Shown piece by piece: positions 59,949-64,000 of a stretch of DNA of 64,000 bases. Location: the NCBI GenBank assembly GCA_012729395.1, contig JAAYDF010000142.1:1-64000 (forward strand). The letters run 5' to 3'. Under the pieces are notes generated by a model. The model saw nothing but the letters and a program-made list of their open reading frames with translations, made no database searches and was not told the origin of the DNA. The DNA comes from Phycisphaerae bacterium (GTDB taxonomy: Bacteria; Planctomycetota; Phycisphaerae; UBA1845; PWPN01). Numbering within the stretch: the stretch's first letter is position 1; the number at the start of each line of letters is the position of its first letter. A program made the translations under genes and the position numbers.

Positions 59949-61177
59949 GGCGTCGCCCGCCGATGAGCCTGGAGGACGCGGCCCTGGCGGTGGTGCGTCG
60001 GCTTCGCGAGCACGGGCACGAGGCCCTCTGGGCCGGCGGGTGCGTGCGCGACATGTTGCTGGGTGTTGAGCCCGCGGATATCGACGTGGCCACCGATGCC
60101 CCTCCCGACACCATCGTAGAGCTCTTTCGCCGTACGCGCAAGGTCGGTGTGCAGTTCGGCGTGGTGCTTGTCGGCCAGGGCCGGCATTGGATCGAGACCG
60201 CGACTTTCCGCACCGATCTCGACTACCGCGACGGCCGACGGCCCGAGCAAGTGGTCTTCACCACTGCCGAGGAGGACACCAAACGCCGCGACTTCACCAT
60301 CAACGGCCTGTTCTACGACCCGCTGGAGCGCAAGGTGATCGACTACGTGAATGGGCAGGCGGACCTGGACGCGAAGATCATCCGGGCGATCGGCAATCCC
60401 GAGGAGCGATTCGCCGAGGACCACCTGCGGATGCTGCGGGCGGTGCGTTTCGCCTGCCGGTTGGGTTTCACCATCGATGCCGCGACCGCCGAGGCGATCA
60501 CCCGCCATGCCGACCGAATCCAGCGCATCAGTGCGGAACGCGTGCGAGAGGAGCTTGAGAAAATGCTGGCTCATCCGTCGCGGGCGGAGGCGGTCAACTG
60601 GCTGGCCCGGCTTGGACTGCTGGTGTACCTGCCATTGGGGTGCACCTGGCCTGACGGCCGGCTTGCACGGGCTTGCCAGATTCTGACCGCCCTGCCGAAG
60701 GATGCGGACCTCATTCTGGCGCTGGCCGCTCTGCTTGCGGATACCCCCGCCACCCAGGCGGCCCGGATGGCCCGGAACCTGCGGTGCAGCAACCAACAGA
60801 CCGGCGATCTCTCCTGGCTGCTTACTCGTTGCAGCCAGCTTGACCAGGTTGCCGACATGCGGCCAGCCACATTCAAGAAACTTGCGGTGCACCCCCGCTT
60901 TTCGGACCTTCTGGCCTTGCACCAAGCGGTGGGCACTGCGGACGGACGGCCGCTGGAAGCCAATCGGGCAGCCCGGCGGCGACTGGCCGGCATACCTCAG
61001 GATCAGCTTGCCCCCCCACCATTGGTTACCGGCGAGGATCTCATCGCCTTGGGGCTGCAACCCGGGCCGGACTTCAGCCGCATTCTCGACGCCATGTACG
61101 ACGCCCAGTTGGACGGCGAGTTCGCCGACCGCCCCACCGCACTCATCCATCTCAGAGAAGAGGTCGGGGGCCAATAA
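59945..61177 (+). CDS. cca: CCA-adding tRNA nucleotidyltransferase
   Basis: Adds CCA to tRNA 3' ends. The 410-residue protein has the class II nucleotidyltransferase motif LWAGGCVRDMLLG and the catalytic acids in PADIDVATD, followed by TFRTDLDYRDGR, RRDFTINGLFYDP and the neck RAVRFACRLGF. The tail is helical. It supports the tRNA at 12035 lacking an encoded CCA. The ATG overlaps the rsmD stop. The polyA polymerase family is closely related and cannot be fully excluded. Confidence 0.93.
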   Translation: MRRRPPMSLEDAALAVVRRLREHGHEALWAGGCVRDMLLGVEPADIDVATDAPPDTIVELFRRTRKVGVQFGVVLVGQGRHWIETATFRTDLDYRDGRRPEQVVFTTAEEDTKRRDFTINGLFYDPLERKVIDYVNGQADLDAKIIRAIGNPEERFAEDHLRMLRAVRFACRLGFTIDAATAEAITRHADRIQRISAERVREELEKMLAHPSRAEAVNWLARLGLLVYLPLGCTWPDGRLARACQILTALPKDADLILALAALLADTPATQAARMARNLRCSNQQTGDLSWLLTRCSQLDQVADMRPATFKKLAVHPRFSDLLALHQAVGTADGRPLEANRAARRRLAGIPQDQLAPPPLVTGEDLIALGLQPGPDFSRILDAMYDAQLDGEFADRPTALIHLREEVGGQ

Positions 61178-61514
61178 GCTCGATTTGCATGCCCCAAAAC
61201 GGGGTACACCTTCTCCCGGGCGTTTGGCGTGTGCCTCGACAGTGGAACGAGACTCTGGCTGTTGACCCCGGAATTTCGCGGTTTTCTGTCAACAGCACCT
61301 TGACAGGGGCCCGATAGCCCTTTATGATTGGGGTTAGAGAGAGTCTGGGTGCGCCGTGTATGCGGCGCCTTCGGTAAGAGATGGGAGAGAGAGGCCTTGT
61401 CCAGTTGTATCGCACCCTTCTGTCATGCTGATGTTCACGCTTGGCGAGGAACTCGCCGAGTGGTCGGTTGTTGATCTGGGGTGAGGTTGCTGGCTTTTCG
61501 AGGGAGAGAGACAA
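61178..61514. other. Promoter and long leader of the PEP-CTERM gene
   Basis: The 337-bp gap holds the promoter at 61286-61328 and a leader of about 180 bases with no clear hairpin or small gene. A strong ribosome site GGGAGAGAG stands before the ATG. Confidence 0.6.
61286..61328 (+). promoter_or_regulatory. Sigma-70 type promoter with an overlapping inverted repeat
   Basis: TTGACA (61300-61305), a 17-base spacer and TATGAT (61323-61328) form a near-consensus promoter. The arms CTGTCAA (61286-61292) and TTGACAG (61300-61306) make an inverted repeat that includes the -35 box; a dimeric protein bound here would block the promoter. Confidence 0.7.
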
Positions 61515-62825
61515 ATGAGTGCCGCACGCAAATCCCTTTTCGTCGCGATTGTTCTTGGGCTGTCCGTGAGTACGACCTATGGTGTTGTGCTCCAGGATCT
61601 TCTCGCCGGCGAGACGGTAACCCACGGTGACAAGGTCTTCAGCAACTTCTTCGTCATTCCTACGGGAATGGGGACGTACACCTTCGATCCAGCCACGATC
61701 GAGGTGGCGCCCGTGGTGATCGAAGGCAACTTGGGCCTGCTGTTTGCCGGTGTTTCCACCGGCATGTCGATCGTCTCCGCAGGACCCAACAGCTACATCG
61801 ATGTGCTGGTCGGGTTCGATGTCACCGTGACTGATCCGGAGTGGAGCATCAGCGACATTCATCTGTCGTTCGATGCCACGACCCCGGTGGACGGTTTCGC
61901 TCAGATCGTCGAGACCGCCAAGGTTGGCCCGGTGATCGTGGGACAGATCCAGGTCCAAACGCCCCCGCCCTCGATGTCCGCGGAGATGGAGTTCCTGCCG
62001 CAGTCCTACACCACGTTGAGCGTGGTCAAGGATATTCTCGTGTTGGGCGGAGGCAGTGAGTCCAGCGATGTCTGGTCGTTCACGCAGAGCTTCTCACAGA
62101 TTCCGGAGCCGACCACACTGACGCTGCTCGGGTTCGGTCTCGTGGCCTTCTTGCGTCCCCGGCGGCTGAAGAACCTGGGGGCCCCCCTGGCGGTTGCTCT
62201 GGCGGTGGTTGGCGTTCTGGGCGGCTCGCAGAGTGTCCAGGCGGTGCCTCTCCAGACGCTCATCGACACCAACGGAACCATCACGCAGCAAGGTAAAGTC
62301 TTCTCCGATTTCACCTTCACCATCGACAGTGCTCAGGGCCGTTACATCGCCAGTGCCGCGGGGCTCGACGTGTCCGGCGTCACGCTCGGCGATGAGGACG
62401 GTATCCGATTTGCGGGCGCGCTGGCCGCGTTCTCCAACCTGCAGCCGAACTCGGCAGTGACCGTGACCATCACCTACAAGGTCACCGCCCCCGCGGGAGT
62501 CTGGCTCACTGACGCGAGCTTGGGTTTCAACGGCGCCGTCACCATCCCGCAGGCTACTGCGACGGTTGAGGAGGATATTTTCGCCAACGGTCCTCTGGTT
62601 GGCGAACTGGCTGTGGCGGCGCCCACTCCCCTGAGCGACCACACCCTCCTGAACGGCATGTACCAGACGCTCGACGTGGTCAAGACGGTCACCTTGAGCG
62701 GCGGCTCGAACGGCGTCGCGTCGATTTCCTTCATCAACCAGACCTACAGCCAGATTCCCGAGCCGGCCACAGTCGGCCTGCTGGCCTTGGGCAGCAGCTT
62801 CTTGCTCCGCCGGCGAATAGGCTGA
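61515..62825 (+). CDS. PEP-CTERM protein made of two fused units
   Basis: A 436-residue exported protein. Residues 1-23 are a signal peptide. Residues 24-195 are a first domain ending in an internal PEP-CTERM (IPEPTTLTLLGFGLVAFLRP, 196-218). Residues 219-243 read like a second signal peptide (RLKNLGAPLAVALAVVGVLG), and residues 244-412 repeat the first domain (LQTLIDTNG, KVFSDFTFTI vs KVFSNFFVIP) ending in a second PEP-CTERM (IPEPATVGLLALGSSFLLRR). It looks like two neighbouring genes merged by loss of a stop and start. Exosortase should cut at PEP motifs. The in-frame TTG at 62151 could still start the second unit. Confidence 0.85.
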   Translation: MSAARKSLFVAIVLGLSVSTTYGVVLQDLLAGETVTHGDKVFSNFFVIPTGMGTYTFDPATIEVAPVVIEGNLGLLFAGVSTGMSIVSAGPNSYIDVLVGFDVTVTDPEWSISDIHLSFDATTPVDGFAQIVETAKVGPVIVGQIQVQTPPPSMSAEMEFLPQSYTTLSVVKDILVLGGGSESSDVWSFTQSFSQIPEPTTLTLLGFGLVAFLRPRRLKNLGAPLAVALAVVGVLGGSQSVQAVPLQTLIDTNGTITQQGKVFSDFTFTIDSAQGRYIASAAGLDVSGVTLGDEDGIRFAGALAAFSNLQPNSAVTVTITYKVTAPAGVWLTDASLGFNGAVTIPQATATVEEDIFANGPLVGELAVAAPTPLSDHTLLNGMYQTLDVVKTVTLSGGSNGVASISFINQTYSQIPEPATVGLLALGSSFLLRRRIG

Positions 62826-63638
62826 TGCGGGCTTGCTGGATGGCAATGAGACAAACCCCGGGAAGGTCGCTTCCCGGGGTTTTTTGTATGGCCTCGCGCT
62901 TGCTCTGTGGAATCCGCATGGCCCTCATCCACACCGGCCGGCCTACCGCGACTACGCTTGCCCCCTGTGGCCGTCAAGTCCCGTAACCCTATTTCACTGT
63001 GCAGGTTAGAGTGTGTCGTGGGCGGCTTGGTTCAAAGCGGATTGCCGGAGCCCCTGCCAACGAGCCAAAGCGCGACGCAGGCGACTCATGGCAGCGAACG
63101 ATTGCGGACTTTTCCGGGGGCCGGAACCGTCGGTCGTGAATCGCGGCACAACAGGGAGTGCACCTTACACAGGGAGCGTCCAATGGCCACTCGCTTGGAT
63201 TCGTCGCGTCTCACTCAAGCATTCAGCCTACCCCGAAGCTCAGAATATCCTTGACTTGTGATCGGCGGCGCGGTAGTTTACACATTGAGGCTCGAAGTAC
63301 GGAAGGAAGCGTGAGTGGGAAAAGCACAGCCCATTTCGCCCGGAAGTTCTATCCACTCCGCTTGAGTGTTCGGCTTCATCGCTCGGCTCCTCGCGGCCTT
63401 TGGCAAGAAGGACCGTCTGTTGAGCGAGCAATGAGTTCAAGTCTTTTGGGTCGCCTTGGTCTGGAGGCGGGGTCGGCCTTGGGAGCTAGCCTCCTGCGAG
63501 GAGAATCGTGAACGTGGAGGTGGTTGGGGATCCAGGGTGACAGGATCAGTATCTTGGCGGGTCATGTCCAATCCATACGGAGAACCACACCCTGGGATGA
63601 TTGCGTGCGATGTTCTACCTTGATGAAAGGAGCGGAAG
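62826..63638. other. 813-bp intergenic region, no gene
   Basis: After the terminator (62853-62886), the sequence has no convincing gene on either strand; the short frames lack ribosome sites and family features. A weak TTGACT..TAGTTT pair near 63251-63279 might be a promoter, but is only a suggestion. Confidence 0.5.
62853..62886 (+). terminator. Intrinsic terminator of the PEP-CTERM gene
   Basis: AAACCCCGGGAAG and CTTCCCGGGGTTT form a perfect 13-bp stem around GTCG, followed by a run of T. It lies 27 bases after the PEP-CTERM stop codon. Confidence 0.95.
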
Positions 63639-64000
63639 ATGATGTGCAAAAGGTTGTTGCTCGTGAGTGTGGCGGCGTGCTTTCTGGTGAGCGTACCCGC
63701 GGCCATGGCGGTTCCGTACGCCTCCGGTCTTACCCAGTCCGGCAATACGGTAGGCTTCGTCCTGAACGAAAACGCGACGAACGTCTGGGTAGAGCTCGAT
63801 GGAGGAGCGGCCACGCAATCGCTCGGGGCTCTGGCGAAAGGGAGTCACTCGTTCGACATGACGGGTTACTCCTCGTACCAGATCAAGGTGCTCGGCACAG
63901 CGGCGGCCGGCTGGACGCAGTACAGCAATGACGGCGATAACACCAGCAAGTACTACTCGCCGAAAGGTGTGACGGTCGACCGCAACCCGCTGAGCCCGAA
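63639..64000 (+). CDS. Exported protein, cut by the right window edge
   Basis: The first 120 residues of an exported protein. A signal peptide (MMCKRLLLVSVAACFLVSVP) ends in an AMA-type site. The mature part has an immunoglobulin-like pattern (TNVWVELDGGAATQSLGALA, GYSSYQIKVLGTAAAGW) and reads GDNTSKYYSPKGVTVDRNP. AAGGAG lies six bases before the ATG. I do not recognise a family with certainty, but similar secreted propeller-like proteins occur in Phycisphaerae. Confidence 0.8.
   Translation, partial: MMCKRLLLVSVAACFLVSVPAAMAVPYASGLTQSGNTVGFVLNENATNVWVELDGGAATQSLGALAKGSHSFDMTGYSSYQIKVLGTAAAGWTQYSNDGDNTSKYYSPKGVTVDRNPLSP

Noticed and set aside
62907-63511. Possible small genes after the terminator
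   Set aside because: The frames lack ribosome binding sites and coding-like codon use.

Overview
The window looks like a chromosomal segment of a GC-rich Planctomycetota bacterium, probably from the Phycisphaerae or a related lineage. The main evidence is a PEP-CTERM sorting protein, a very large exported protein ending in a dockerin-like repeat, several Tat or lipoprotein exported enzymes, two Gfo/Idh/MocA oxidoreductases, a planctomycete-type HYExAFE protein, and non-coding GATTGGA/GATTTGA heptad repeats. This placement is inferred from gene content, not from a marker-gene tree. Coding density is high and most genes are in short tight operons on both strands.

Layout, left to right. 0-4.3 kb: receiver-domain protein, M16 zinc protease, cyclodeaminase-like protein and a small Cys-rich protein. 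4.3-8.3 kb (minus strand): flippase-like membrane protein, a SpoIID lipoprotein, and a TPR protein carrying two RNA-polymerase-alpha C-terminal-like domains. 8.7-14 kb: lipid kinase-like protein, kdsA, exported beta-propeller, tRNA-Arg(UCU), an EIIA-like protein and a cell-wall amidase. 14-25 kb: ilvD, GH2 glycosidase, two Gfo/Idh/MocA oxidoreductases, rpiB, and a Sua5/phosphatase fusion. 25-30 kb: a large six-hairpin glycosidase-like protein and a second SpoIID protein. 30-38 kb (minus strand): one probable operon rnr-gcvT-gcvH-gcvPA-hypothetical-gcvPB-lipoate/octanoate transferase, the glycine cleavage system with its own lipoylation enzyme. 38.4-42.5 kb: a winged-helix regulator behind an AT-rich palindromic promoter, a ketoacyl synthase next to bioB, and three small membrane or exported proteins.

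42.6-48.3 kb is an accessory island: an MmeI-like single-chain restriction-modification enzyme, then a GNAT-PIN-GNAT-like-PUA-like multidomain protein whose stop codon overlaps the start of an ASCH-domain protein. Its base composition is less GC-rich than the flanks, and the MmeI-like gene is itself mosaic. This is the best candidate for an undescribed defence or RNA-targeting system. It is followed by 1.4 kb of gene-free DNA rich in palindromic and tandem repeats.

49.7-64 kb: HYExAFE nuclease-like protein, hisS, a B12-binding radical SAM protein, a frameshifted lipoprotein gene, a CHAP/NBR1-like/Fn3/dockerin exported protein, rsmD carrying an in-frame palindrome, cca, a PEP-CTERM gene that looks like two merged genes behind a strong sigma-70-type promoter, and the start of another exported protein cut by the right edge. 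At least three families of dispersed palindromic repeats lie between genes and in one case inside a gene.
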